From an uncultured Thalassolituus sp. (GTDB taxonomy: Bacteria > Pseudomonadota > Gammaproteobacteria > Pseudomonadales > Oceanobacteraceae): a DNA stretch of 64,000 nt. The notes below the pieces were generated by a model, which was not told the DNA's origin, did not search any database, and saw nothing but the letters and a program-made list of their open reading frames with translations. The stretch covers positions 1-64,000 of the forward strand of contig NZ_CATMFB010000017.1 in assembly GCF_950066645.1 (NCBI RefSeq), in the 5' to 3' direction. Made by a program: the position numbers and the translations under genes. The number at the start of each line of letters is the position of its first letter. Positions within the stretch are counted from its first letter, which is position 1. Positions 11,036-21,227 of the stretch are shown in pieces.

Positions 11036-12463
11036 ATGAAGTTGCGCACTCAGCTGTTTCTGTTGATTGCGGTGCTCTGTGTGATGATGGCTTTCAGTGC
11101 CATCGTTTTCTTCCGTCTGAGTGTTGAGACCGGCTTTTCCCAGTACCTCGAAGAGCGCGAGCCGCCGTTTCTGAAGACCCTGCAGCGACAGCTGGAAACC
11201 TATTACAGCCAGCACGGGAGCTGGCAGGCTCTGCTCCCGCAATGGTGGGAGTTCGTTGACCAGCACACGGCGCCGCCCGGGCCTCCGCCGGGTGACAGAC
11301 CGGCGGCTGAGCATAAACCGGATGACCGGCCGCCCCCTCAGGCGAATGATGGCCCGGATATGCGCGAGGGCGGACCACCTCGTCTGCCGCTGTTTCTGCT
11401 GGATGCCGACCGTAGTCTGCTCGCCGGTACTGAGCGCGCCGAACCCGGCACTCTGCTGTCGCCACTGACGGTTGATGATCAGGTTGTGGGGTGGCTGGGA
11501 CTGGCGCCGCGTCCAGAGGACACCGATCGCCGCAATCAGGGGTTTCTGGATGAGCAGTTATCGAACCTGCTGATAATTACTCTGGTGCTATTGGTTGCAG
11601 CACTGCTGGCTGCCTGGCGAATGTCCCGGCTCTGGCTGCGGCGTGTTGACGATATCATGCTGGGCATGAAGCACTACAGTCAGGGCGACTACGATTTCCG
11701 GGCGTCTGTAGCGGGGCGTGATGAGCTGGCATTGCTGGCGTATCGTCTGAATGAGTTAGGGCATACCCTCGCTGCAGGCCGCAGCGCCCGTGAGCGCTGG
11801 ATGGCCGATCTGTCGCACGAGCTGCGCACGCCACTGTCGGTGTTACAGAGCCAGCTTGAAGCACTGCAGGACGGCATCCGCCCTCTGACCACTGAAGCGG
11901 TCGATACCCTCCATCTGCAGGTCACGCGGCTCAATGCGTTGGTCAGTGACCTTCAGCAGCTGACACTGTCCGATCTCGGGGCACTCAGTTATCAAAAAGT
12001 CTCCGTGGATATGGAACAGTGGCTCCGGGATCAGACATCACTCTGGCAGCCACTGGCAGATAAACAGGGGCTGAACCTGACGCTCGGGCAGGTCGCCGCG
12101 GTGAAGGTGCTGGCAGATACCAGTCGCCTCGGGCAACTTCTGGCTAACCTCCTGACGAACGCCATTAAATACACCAACGCCCCCGGAAGTATCTCCCTTT
12201 CATCGGTGAAAGATCGGGATTCGGTGCGTCTGGTGGTCGAGGACAGTGCTCCCGGATTATCGGACGAGGCACTGCAGCGTATGTTTGAGCCCTTGTTCCG
12301 GGGGGACAGCTCCCGCTCAGAAACTGCAGGCTCAGGCCTGGGCCTGAGTATCGCGCAGCGAATTGCAGAGGCTCACGATGGGGTGCTCAGTGCCGATGCT
12401 TCTCCCCTCGGAGGCATACGGATGACCCTCGTTCTGCCGGTATTGCAGAGGGAGGTGACGTGA
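11036..12463 (+). CDS. Two-component sensor histidine kinase (HAMP, HisKA, HATPase; BaeS-like)
   Basis: DLSHELRTPLSVLQSQLEAL, NLLTNAIKYT, GSGLGLSIAQRIAEAH. Confidence 0.85.
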   Translation: MKLRTQLFLLIAVLCVMMAFSAIVFFRLSVETGFSQYLEEREPPFLKTLQRQLETYYSQHGSWQALLPQWWEFVDQHTAPPGPPPGDRPAAEHKPDDRPPPQANDGPDMREGGPPRLPLFLLDADRSLLAGTERAEPGTLLSPLTVDDQVVGWLGLAPRPEDTDRRNQGFLDEQLSNLLIITLVLLVAALLAAWRMSRLWLRRVDDIMLGMKHYSQGDYDFRASVAGRDELALLAYRLNELGHTLAAGRSARERWMADLSHELRTPLSVLQSQLEALQDGIRPLTTEAVDTLHLQVTRLNALVSDLQQLTLSDLGALSYQKVSVDMEQWLRDQTSLWQPLADKQGLNLTLGQVAAVKVLADTSRLGQLLANLLTNAIKYTNAPGSISLSSVKDRDSVRLVVEDSAPGLSDEALQRMFEPLFRGDSSRSETAGSGLGLSIAQRIAEAHDGVLSADASPLGGIRMTLVLPVLQREVT

Positions 12464-13146
12464 CCGGAATTCTGATCATTGAAGATGAAGTCGCCCTGGC
12501 AGAATTGCTGCGGGATTACCTTCTGCATGAGGGCTACCAGGTCACGCTGGCACATGATGGGGTGAGCGGCGCACAGCTGGCGCTCTCGAAGGCGTGGTCA
12601 CTGATCCTGCTGGATGTCATGCTGCCGGGCAAAGATGGTGTGACACTGTGCAGAGAGTTGCGGGGTGTGTCAGCGGTGCCTGTGATCATGCTCAGTGCCC
12701 GGGTTGAAGAAGTGGATCGCCTGATTGGTCTTGAGTGCGGGGCCGATGATTACGTCTGTAAACCCTACAGCCCGCGGGAAGTCGTGGCTCGGGTGAAGGC
12801 GCAGTTGCGGCGCACTCAGATGTTAACGACGCCAGGGCGGGTGCGTGGACTGGTTGCCGACGAATCCCGCCTGGAAGTGGTGTTCGGTGATCAGCGGGTG
12901 ATGCTCAGCACGGTTGAGTTCCGCATCCTGCATACTCTGATGGCCCGACCGGGACAGATCTTCAGTCGCGATCAGCTGATTGACCGCATCTATGATGACC
13001 GCCGGGTAGTGAACACCCGTACGATGGATTCTCACATCAATAAGCTGCGTCGCAAGCTCGCGACGATTGAGGCAGAGGGCGCGGTAGGGGCCGTTTATGG
13101 CGCCGGTTATCGCTATCAGCCCGACGTGTTATTGGGGGATGGCTGA
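12460..13146 (+). CDS. OmpR-family response regulator
   Basis: REC domain (IIEDEV, LILLDVMLPGKDG) and winged-helix C-terminus; overlaps the kinase by 4 bp. Confidence 0.88.
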   Translation: MTGILIIEDEVALAELLRDYLLHEGYQVTLAHDGVSGAQLALSKAWSLILLDVMLPGKDGVTLCRELRGVSAVPVIMLSARVEEVDRLIGLECGADDYVCKPYSPREVVARVKAQLRRTQMLTTPGRVRGLVADESRLEVVFGDQRVMLSTVEFRILHTLMARPGQIFSRDQLIDRIYDDRRVVNTRTMDSHINKLRRKLATIEAEGAVGAVYGAGYRYQPDVLLGDG

Positions 13147-13177
13147 ACCGCAGGCGGATGACCTGCGGTTCGTTGTG

Positions 13178-14035
13178 TCAGGCGAGATCGGCGATGGCTT
13201 CGCCCATGCGTAAAGGCGAGCCCGCTGTCAGAGTTTCTTTCCAGTTCACGACGCCTTTCGGATGACACAGAATAACGGTGGAACCAAGCTTGAATCGTCC
13301 CATTTCTGCGCCCTTTTCCAGGGTAACGTCGACCGGTACGCCGTATTCACTGACTTTCAGTTCGCGCCGTGGCGGAGCAATATGTCCCGCCCAGACGGTT
13401 TCGACGGCGGCGACAATCATAGCGCCGACCAGAACCATGGCCATAGGCCCTTTGTCGGTGTCAAAAATACACACCACGCGCTCGTTACGGGCAAACAGGC
13501 GCGGCACATTTTCAGCGGTGGTCTGGTTAACTGAAAACAAGTCGCCAGGAACGTAAATCATCTCACGCAGCTTACCGGTCATCGGCATATGCACGCGGTG
13601 GTAGTCTTTTGGTGAGAGGTAAATCGTTGCGAATTCACCCCCCATAAAAGGTTCTGCGCGGGCAGTATCGCCGCCAAGCAATTCTGTCAGGCAGTAGTCC
13701 TGCCCTTTGGCCTGAAAAACCCGGCCATCAACAATTTCACCCAGTTGCGATACAGCACCATCCGCCGGTGAGGAAAGAACGGAGGCATCGCCTTCGATCG
13801 TGCGCGCGCCGTCTTCGAGTTCGCGCGTAAAGAAGTCGTTAAAGCAACGGAATTCAGCCGGTGTCTTACGCTTAGCTTCGTTCATATCGACGCCGAACTG
13901 TTTAATAAACAGGCTGATCAGTGGGTTTTTCACCCATTCCATCTCGGCGTCTGCCAGACAACCTACTGCGCGGGACAACAGGTGCTGAGGCACCAGATAC
14001 TGGCTGGCAATAAATACTTTATCTTTGAAACTCAT
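13178..14035 (-). CDS. psd: Phosphatidylserine decarboxylase
   Basis: Fe/His motifs and KLGSTVILC containing the self-cleavage GST. Confidence 0.93.
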   Translation of the reverse strand: MSFKDKVFIASQYLVPQHLLSRAVGCLADAEMEWVKNPLISLFIKQFGVDMNEAKRKTPAEFRCFNDFFTRELEDGARTIEGDASVLSSPADGAVSQLGEIVDGRVFQAKGQDYCLTELLGGDTARAEPFMGGEFATIYLSPKDYHRVHMPMTGKLREMIYVPGDLFSVNQTTAENVPRLFARNERVVCIFDTDKGPMAMVLVGAMIVAAVETVWAGHIAPPRRELKVSEYGVPVDVTLEKGAEMGRFKLGSTVILCHPKGVVNWKETLTAGSPLRMGEAIADLA

Positions 14036-14868
14036 CAGGGTTTGTCTCCGGTTGTCACAGGTGTCGATTCGTCGTTGCCCCACTCAGACCATGAGCCCGC
14101 GTAGCCACGGATATCGAGGCCAAGAATTTTACCGACCAGATAGGTGAAGCCTGAGCGGTGATGGGTCTGGCAGTGAGTTGCGATGCGCTTGGTGCTGTCG
14201 ATGCCGAGGCCGGCAAGTAGCTGGCGGAAACCTTCCAGCTCGTTGATCCGCAGGCCACGGCTTTTGTCCATGCCGAGGGTCCACTCGTAATTGACCGCGC
14301 CCGGAATATGACCGCCGCGCTTCGAGATGGCTTTCTCGCCTGTGTATTCAGCCGCCGAACGGGCATCCCAGACGGCAAAATCGGGTTGACCGATATTTTC
14401 CAGTATCTGCTCTTTCGTGAATGAGCAGTCGTGATGAATGGCACCGATCTGATAGTTGCTGGCGACAGGCGTCACTTCACCGGATTCGGTGGGGAGCCCC
14501 TCGTCCAGCCACGCAACCAGACCGCCATTCAGGTACGAGTACTTCTTGTGGCCGATGCAGTCGAGAACCCAGATCAGGCGACCTGCCCAGCCACCACCTT
14601 CGTCGTCCGAGCAGATGACGTGAGTGTCTGGCGTCAGGCCCAGCTCACTGAATACGGTTTCCAGTGCCTCTGCAGAAGGCAGCTTGCCCGGCGCAGGCGT
14701 GCCCGGCAGTTGCAGGCGTTTGAAGTCCAGATGAACAGAACCCGGAATGTGGTTCTGGACGAAGGTTTCGCCTTTGCACTGTTCGATAATCAGCAGATGG
14801 TCAGCTGGCAGTAGCCCGGCAAGTTGTGCGGGCTCAAGCAGCAGGGGAAGATCGGCCATAGAGATCAC
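14035..14868 (-). CDS. Sulfurtransferase with two rhodanese domains
   Basis: IATHCQTHHRSGFTYLVGKILG, WDARSAAEYTGEK. Confidence 0.85.
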   Translation of the reverse strand: MISMADLPLLLEPAQLAGLLPADHLLIIEQCKGETFVQNHIPGSVHLDFKRLQLPGTPAPGKLPSAEALETVFSELGLTPDTHVICSDDEGGGWAGRLIWVLDCIGHKKYSYLNGGLVAWLDEGLPTESGEVTPVASNYQIGAIHHDCSFTKEQILENIGQPDFAVWDARSAAEYTGEKAISKRGGHIPGAVNYEWTLGMDKSRGLRINELEGFRQLLAGLGIDSTKRIATHCQTHHRSGFTYLVGKILGLDIRGYAGSWSEWGNDESTPVTTGDKP

Positions 14869-14919
14869 TCAGATAATTGCATCGATTGCCGCGCAGTGTA
14901 TCCGAGTGATCTGCGTATG

Positions 14920-16572
14920 TCAGGCCTGCGAGGAGCGTCGCGGGCCTGCTTTCTGTTGAACAGTCAGTCTGCGTAGCGAGGTTAATCCTTTGCTGGTCAC
15001 ACTGCAGAGCTTTTTGAAGGCCTGATACTGTTCCGCTGTCAGGGCGCGCCCATCCGACCCTGGCGTCGCAATTACTATCCCCATGGGAGTCGTCCCCGCG
15101 GTGATGGACATCAGCAGCAGGTCGTCAGGCAGGCGCTCGACGTAGCTGCCGTGCATGCCCCGCAGGTAGGTCGCCTGATTGCTCTTATTCAGGTGAACGG
15201 CGGCGGTCTGCTTCATCAGCTGACGTAACAAGGGTGCTGCTTTCAGCTGAAACCGGGTTTGTGTCAGAGGTTCAATGCCCTCAGCGTTTTCGCTGTAGAC
15301 CACACGCAGACACTCGCGACTCTTATCGGGCAATAACACGCAGGCGTGCTGGATGCCGATGCCGGTGGTGATGCCTCGCAACACCCCGCGCATCAGATAG
15401 TGCCAGTCGCCGAAGCTCGCGGGTTCTGTGGTTAACTGATCAAGCAGTTTTTTAAGGTATTCATTGCCTTGCTGGACCGGTGCGTCGGGCAGGTTATCCC
15501 GTGGTGGCGTCAGCGGTGTCACATTCGAAGGGGCGGATGCTTTTGTCTCCGCGACCGGTCCGGTGTCAGCAGCTGGCGCCGGTGATGCGGCTTTTTCTGT
15601 CGGTGATATGTATTCGGGGTAGCTCTGCTGTGCGGGCTCCGGGCTTGCCAGCAGTGACAGACCCGATGAGGTTCCGCTACGGCGCAGTCTTGCCTCATCA
15701 AGCTGAACTATCCGGCATTCCTGCACGATCTGATGCACTTGTCTGCCCTGGGCGTGGCTGGTCAGTGCCAGCCAGCGATCGCAGCGGCGACCTTCGGGAG
15801 CCAGATGCAGTTGCCAGGCGGTTCCTGCGGCGGTCACTGCCAGCATCGCTGGGGTCTGGCTCTGGTGTATCAGGCGACGTCCTTCATCCAGCATTCGTGG
15901 ATCTTCGCGACGCAGGGTTTTCCAGCCCTGAGAATCCGGGAGGATGTTTTCTTTGAAGACATCCAGCACGGCTTCTGGCAAGTGGTGACGACGTGCAAGT
16001 CGCAGCCAGTTCTGACGGTTATCTCCGAAAACCCGCACAGAGGCAGTCATCAGATCATCGCCTTCGCTGAGTCGGTGCAGCCAGTTACGACTGCTGTCGG
16101 AGACCAGCAGCCAGGGCCAGATCACCGAATGCGTCAGCATGGCGGTCCAGTAAGCGCTGGCGGCGACCTGTCCGCGGGCTGCAGCCCATTGAGCGGCCAG
16201 GCATCCCGCCATGTGAGCCGTAATGATGGCCTGGCGGTAATGACGGGCGCTTTCGCCGTCGTCATCGGTGACCACCGGGAGTTGTTTGACCAGTTTCACC
16301 AGTTCCTGCATGCCCAGTAGCGACAGACAGCTGTACGCCCCGGTCAGTTGCTCGCGGCAATCCGGATTCTGATTGACGGCAGCCTGCAGCAGATGCCAGC
16401 ACAGCGCCGGATCGGCCTCTGTCACAGGCACCAGGGTGTCGAAGCTGACCTGTGGATCACGCAATGCGCGGCGCAGGGCTTCCCGGGTTTCTGCCATGAT
16501 CGGCAGATCACGGAACGTCAGCACTTCTTCCCACTGAGCAGCGCTCGGCGGGTTATAAGACGGAGTAGGCAT
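14920..16572 (-). CDS. HDOD-domain signalling protein
   Basis: HDOD-type N-terminus and a GAF-like C-terminal region. Confidence 0.6.
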   Translation of the reverse strand: MPTPSYNPPSAAQWEEVLTFRDLPIMAETREALRRALRDPQVSFDTLVPVTEADPALCWHLLQAAVNQNPDCREQLTGAYSCLSLLGMQELVKLVKQLPVVTDDDGESARHYRQAIITAHMAGCLAAQWAAARGQVAASAYWTAMLTHSVIWPWLLVSDSSRNWLHRLSEGDDLMTASVRVFGDNRQNWLRLARRHHLPEAVLDVFKENILPDSQGWKTLRREDPRMLDEGRRLIHQSQTPAMLAVTAAGTAWQLHLAPEGRRCDRWLALTSHAQGRQVHQIVQECRIVQLDEARLRRSGTSSGLSLLASPEPAQQSYPEYISPTEKAASPAPAADTGPVAETKASAPSNVTPLTPPRDNLPDAPVQQGNEYLKKLLDQLTTEPASFGDWHYLMRGVLRGITTGIGIQHACVLLPDKSRECLRVVYSENAEGIEPLTQTRFQLKAAPLLRQLMKQTAAVHLNKSNQATYLRGMHGSYVERLPDDLLLMSITAGTTPMGIVIATPGSDGRALTAEQYQAFKKLCSVTSKGLTSLRRLTVQQKAGPRRSSQA

Positions 16573-16706
16573 AGAGTGGTTTGTTAAACAGTGATTTGTG
16601 ACCTTTACTTACTATAGTCGTAACCCACTCAATGCCACGCTGCTTCTCTGTGTCATTTTGTCACGGGTTGCAAACGACCTTTAATCTTCGTGAGGGACGA
16701 AGCTGG

Positions 16707-17558
16707 ATGCTTTTTATATTGGGAGTTGTCGTTGTCTTCGGCAGTGTCGGTGTCGGCTATGTAATGTCGCACGGGCAGCTGCTTGCGTTGTGGCAGCCCT
16801 TTGAAATCCTCATTATCTGCGGCGCTGCCTTTGGTGCCTTCCTGTTATCGAACCCGTGGCACGTGGTCTGGTCGTCGTTCCGCATGGTGCCTCAGGTCAT
16901 TATGGGCAGTCGCATTAACAAGGCCATGTACATGGATGTCCTTGGGTTGCTCTACGACATTCTTAATAAGGCCAGACGCGAAGGCATCATGGCCATTGAG
17001 AGTGACGTCGAAAACCCGGAGACCAGTGCGATTTTCTCCCGCTACCCGGTGATTCAGGCGAACACTGAGCTGTCGTTTTTTATCGCTGATTATTTCCGCA
17101 TTATCGCGGCGGGTAACCTGACCTCGTTTGAACTTGAGTCGCTGATGGATCAGGAAATCGAGGCTCGTCTGCATGAGCTGGAACAGCCCGGCATGGCCGT
17201 TGGCAAAGTCGCTGATGCGTTACCGGGGTTCGGTATTGTCGCAGCGGTGCTGGGCATCGTGATCACTATGGGTGCCATTGGTGGCGAGATAGAAGAGATT
17301 GGTGCCCACGTTGCCGCAGCCCTTGTAGGTACGTTCAGCGGGGTGTTGCTGGCGTACGGTCTGGTCGGGCCGATGGCTTCCGTGATGCGTCATCTTGCAG
17401 AAGAAGAAATCAAACTTTACGAAGCCACGAAAGCCTGTGTGATTGCCTCTCTCAATGGCCTGCCTCCGCAGCTGGCGGTAGAGTTCGGGCGTAAATCACT
17501 GTTCACCCATGGACGCCCAAGCTTCGACGAAGTCGAGAGCAAGGTACGCAGTCGTTGA
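16707..17558 (+). CDS. motA: Flagellar motor stator protein MotA/PomA
   Basis: MLFILGVVVVFGSVGVGYVMSHGQLLALWQPFEILIICGAAFGAF; GFGIVAAVLGIVITMGAIGG. Confidence 0.9.
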   Translation: MLFILGVVVVFGSVGVGYVMSHGQLLALWQPFEILIICGAAFGAFLLSNPWHVVWSSFRMVPQVIMGSRINKAMYMDVLGLLYDILNKARREGIMAIESDVENPETSAIFSRYPVIQANTELSFFIADYFRIIAAGNLTSFELESLMDQEIEARLHELEQPGMAVGKVADALPGFGIVAAVLGIVITMGAIGGEIEEIGAHVAAALVGTFSGVLLAYGLVGPMASVMRHLAEEEIKLYEATKACVIASLNGLPPQLAVEFGRKSLFTHGRPSFDEVESKVRSR

Positions 17559-17571
17559 TGGATAGCCGCTG

Positions 17572-18591
17572 ATGGAAAAGCTCAGTCCTCATCAGAACAT
17601 CATTGTCCGCCGCTACAAAAAGGGCAAACACGAAGATCACGGGGGTGCCTGGAAAGTCGCCATGGCAGACTTCGCCCTGGCGATGATGGCGCTGTTTCTG
17701 GTGTTGTGGGTAATCAATTCATCGAATGAACAACAGCGAGCTGCCATCTCTGGCTATTTTCAGGACCCGAAAGCCTTCGAAGAGGGTAAACGGGTACCCT
17801 CTAAATACGTGATTGATCTGGGCGGTTCGCCGACGACATCCAATAACATTGCGGTCAGTGAAAATATTGATCCGGACAATGTGCTGCAGGCCGACGAAAT
17901 CGAGAGCATGGCTGAAGCCATCGAACAACGCCGGATGCAGGATATGATGGCGAAAATTCAGGCGCAGATTAATGCCAGCCCGACGTTGAGTCCGTTCAAA
18001 AATCAGCTCCTGCTGGATATCACCACCGAGGGCCTGAGGCTGCAGATTGTAGATCAGACCAATCGTCCGATGTTTGATCCGGGCAGTGCCAAGCTCAAAT
18101 ATTATTCAGAAGATATTCTCTGGGAAATGGCTCCGATGCTTGCCGGGCTTGATCATCGCCTGTCGATCACCGGACATACCGACGCTTCCCGTTTGTCCGG
18201 TCAACGTGATGAGGATGACCTGAACTGGGGGCTTTCATCGATGCGCGCGGATTCAGCGCGGCGGGCACTGATGGAAGCCGGAGTGCCGAAAGAGCAGATC
18301 GCTCAGGTGATCGGCATGGGAGATACGGCACCTCTGGATACTGATAACCCGGACGCTTCTGTTAACCGGCGGATTGCCATTACATTGCTGAATAAAAAAT
18401 CGGAAGAAACCGTCGAAGGGCGCGGCAGCGCCGAGTACAACTTCGTGAATGGCGAAGAGGTGCCGGCCGACGACAACCGTACCCCTGTCATCAATGAAGC
18501 GGGTTCATTGCTTGAGCAGTTGCGCAAAAAGCGCGAACGTCAGGACAACAGCTACGATAATCCACCGAATAAACAGGAAGTGTTCTGGTAA
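17572..18591 (+). CDS. motB: Flagellar motor stator protein MotB
   Basis: WKVAMADFALAMMALFLVLWV and OmpA-like peptidoglycan-binding domain (ITGHTDASRLSG). Confidence 0.92.
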   Translation: MEKLSPHQNIIVRRYKKGKHEDHGGAWKVAMADFALAMMALFLVLWVINSSNEQQRAAISGYFQDPKAFEEGKRVPSKYVIDLGGSPTTSNNIAVSENIDPDNVLQADEIESMAEAIEQRRMQDMMAKIQAQINASPTLSPFKNQLLLDITTEGLRLQIVDQTNRPMFDPGSAKLKYYSEDILWEMAPMLAGLDHRLSITGHTDASRLSGQRDEDDLNWGLSSMRADSARRALMEAGVPKEQIAQVIGMGDTAPLDTDNPDASVNRRIAITLLNKKSEETVEGRGSAEYNFVNGEEVPADDNRTPVINEAGSLLEQLRKKRERQDNSYDNPPNKQEVFW

Positions 18592-18594
18592 TCC

Positions 18595-19614
18595 TCAGGT
18601 GAGGGTCTGCAGTATCCGCCGGTAACTGTCGAAGCGCGACTGGCTCAGTTCGCCAGCCTCCAGAGCAGCGCGGATCGCGCAGCCAGGCTCTTTCTCGTGA
18701 GCGCAATCGCGGAAGCGGCATTCGCCGGCGGTGGTTCTCAGTTCCCGGAAACCGTACAGGACTTCTTCAGGCGTCATATGCCAGAGCCCGAATTCACGGA
18801 TTCCCGGAGAGTCAATCAGATCGCCACCGGCCGGAAAGTGATACAGGCGTGCAGTCGTTGTGGTGTGACGGCCCTTACGGGTGTTCTCAGACAGTGCACC
18901 AATGCGCAGATCTTCGCCGGGCAACAGCGTGCTGATCAGTGACGACTTACCCACCCCTGACTGCCCGACAAAAACACTGACCTTATCGTTCAGAAATTCT
19001 TTCAGCCCGGTCAGGCTGCTTTCATCCCGGCTGCACAGTTGCATGGTGCGATACCCCAATGCTTCATAGGCACTCAGCAGGGCATCGAAATGTGGCCGGG
19101 TCGTGTCGTCAATCAGGTCGGTTTTGTTGAGCAGCAGGATGGGCTCGATATCGCAGTTTTCAGCGGCAACCAGATAGCGGTCGATCAGGTTCGGATGTGC
19201 TTCGGGTTCCGGGGCAATCACCAGCAGAATATGATCAATGTTGGCCGCGACCGGCTTAATTTCATTGTAAGGATTCGGGCGCGACAGTTCAGACTGCCGC
19301 TTGAGTACGGTTTCTACGACGCCGGTGAGTACGCCGTTAGTCTCTGGTCCGGGACGGAAGACGATGTGGTCGCCTGTGACCAGTGATCCGAGGTTAGCGC
19401 GCAGAAAGCAGCGGAAGCGCTGGCGCTGATTATCTTCTACTTCGACCTGCGTACCGAAATGCGCAATCACCAGCCCATGGACTTCTTCACCGAGTTCTCC
19501 GGCGCTGAGCTGATCCGTGATCTGAGCTTCTTTGCGTTTTGCCCGCGAAGCTTTTTCCTGCTGGATCTTTTCTACCCGCCAGGCCTGGCGACGATTGAGT
19601 TTGCGTTTCGACAT
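18595..19614 (-). CDS. rsgA: Small-subunit biogenesis GTPase RsgA
   Basis: Circularly permuted GTPase: NKTDL, GQSGVGKSSLI, DSPGIREFGL. Confidence 0.94.
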   Translation of the reverse strand: MSKRKLNRRQAWRVEKIQQEKASRAKRKEAQITDQLSAGELGEEVHGLVIAHFGTQVEVEDNQRQRFRCFLRANLGSLVTGDHIVFRPGPETNGVLTGVVETVLKRQSELSRPNPYNEIKPVAANIDHILLVIAPEPEAHPNLIDRYLVAAENCDIEPILLLNKTDLIDDTTRPHFDALLSAYEALGYRTMQLCSRDESSLTGLKEFLNDKVSVFVGQSGVGKSSLISTLLPGEDLRIGALSENTRKGRHTTTTARLYHFPAGGDLIDSPGIREFGLWHMTPEEVLYGFRELRTTAGECRFRDCAHEKEPGCAIRAALEAGELSQSRFDSYRRILQTLT

Positions 19615-19709
19615 AGTGCTACAGAATAAGATAAGGCGGTCATTGTCCTTGTTGGCTGAGTCTGGTGCAAGTTGCTATCCTTCGGGTTCAGTTTATGCGG
19701 AATGCAGCT

Positions 19710-20252
19710 ATGAGTCAGAAAGATAATCTGGTCTGGATGGACCTTGAAATGACCGGCCTGGAGCCGGAGCAGGACGTTATCATCGAAATCGCCACCATAG
19801 TGACGGATGGCGACCTGAATGTGATCGCCGAAGGCCCTGTGATTGCGGTTCATCAGCCCGATATCCTGCTTGATGCTATGGACGAGTGGAATACCCGGAC
19901 TCACGGAAACTCTGGCCTGACTCAGCGGGTACGCGAGAGCCAGCAGGACACCCGCGCCGCCGAGCTGGCGACACTGGCGTTCCTGCGTGAGCATGTGAAA
20001 GAAGGTACCTCGCCTCTGTGCGGCAACAGCATTCATCAGGACCGTCGTTTTCTGGTGAAGTACATGCCCGAGCTGGAGCGCTATTTCCACTACCGGAATA
20101 TTGATGTATCGACGCTCAAAGAACTTGCCAAACGCTGGAAGCCGTCAGCGGTGTCTTCATTTCAGAAGCAGGGCAGCCATCAGGCGCTCGATGATATCCG
20201 CGAGTCTATCGCCGAGATGCAGCATTACCGCGAACATTTTCTCGCGCTCTGA
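19710..20252 (+). CDS. orn: Oligoribonuclease
   Basis: [37 protein letters not shown]. Confidence 0.96.
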   Translation: MSQKDNLVWMDLEMTGLEPEQDVIIEIATIVTDGDLNVIAEGPVIAVHQPDILLDAMDEWNTRTHGNSGLTQRVRESQQDTRAAELATLAFLREHVKEGTSPLCGNSIHQDRRFLVKYMPELERYFHYRNIDVSTLKELAKRWKPSAVSSFQKQGSHQALDDIRESIAEMQHYREHFLAL

Positions 20253-20265
20253 GTGGTGCAGGCAT

Positions 20266-20297
20266 AAAAAAAAGAGGGCTCAGCCCTCTTTTTTTAT
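20266..20297. terminator. Bidirectional intrinsic terminator between orn and the SDR gene
   Basis: AAAAAAAAGAGGGCTCAGCCCTCTTTTTTT perfect hairpin between convergent genes. Confidence 0.88.
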
Positions 20298-20328
20298 TGC
20301 CGGAGTACCGGATTATTCAGGGTGCTCT

Positions 20329-21135
20329 TCAGGTCAGCGCCATTTTGCGCACCATGCGATACACCACACCCGGGAACAAACGCTTCAGAACAGGGCCCAT
20401 TCCCTCTTTCCCTTCTGCGATCACTACCTGCTCTTTTTCTGCAGCCACGGCATCCAGAATACGGGCGACAGCGGTATCGACCGGCATACCATTTTTAATC
20501 ACAGTATCTTCGACTTTTTCCTGTGCTGTACCTTCCCGGCGTGCTGTATCAATAATATTGGTACGCACAAATCCAGGGCAGATGGTGGTCACCCGCAGGC
20601 CTTTGTCATGAACTTCTGAACGCAGTGAATCCATAAAACCGATAATCGCGTGCTTAGAAGAGCAGTATGCCGAGCGATAAGGAATACCGATCAGACCGGC
20701 AATACTGGAGGTCGTCACTATGTGGCCGGAACCTCGGGCGAGCATGCCCGGCAAAACCTTACGGGTAATCGCGACCTGAGAAAAATAATTCAGCTCCATC
20801 ACCTTACGGTAAATATCGGCGTCTGTTTCTGCGATCAGAGAACGTTGCGTAATCCCGGCATTATTGAACAGGTAATCGACGGCGCCCATTTCGGTAAACA
20901 CCGTATCCGCTGCGGCAAGCACATCGGCTTCTTTCAGCATATCGAGCGGCAGTACCCGGTGCTGCTCCGGGTTGGCGCAGGCCTGGCGAACACGCTCAAG
21001 TTCTTCCGGGCGACGTGCCGACAGAATCAGCCGGGCGCCGAGTTTGCTCAGGTCATAACAGAGTTGTTCGCCGATACCGGATGATGCGCCAGTAATCCAC
21101 ACCAGTTTGTTTTTGAAAACGGCTTCCTTATTCAC
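20329..21135 (-). CDS. Short-chain dehydrogenase/reductase
   Basis: TGASSGIGEQL, NNAGI, YCSSKHA. Confidence 0.88.
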   Translation of the reverse strand: MNKEAVFKNKLVWITGASSGIGEQLCYDLSKLGARLILSARRPEELERVRQACANPEQHRVLPLDMLKEADVLAAADTVFTEMGAVDYLFNNAGITQRSLIAETDADIYRKVMELNYFSQVAITRKVLPGMLARGSGHIVTTSSIAGLIGIPYRSAYCSSKHAIIGFMDSLRSEVHDKGLRVTTICPGFVRTNIIDTARREGTAQEKVEDTVIKNGMPVDTAVARILDAVAAEKEQVVIAEGKEGMGPVLKRLFPGVVYRMVRKMALT

Positions 21136-21227
21136 GGGTTTTCCTCTGTTATTCGTAGTAAAAGAAACCGAACAGTGGCAGAGGGGCGGGGATGGGTCAA
21201 CATCCTGAAAAGACAGAAAAGAAGCTT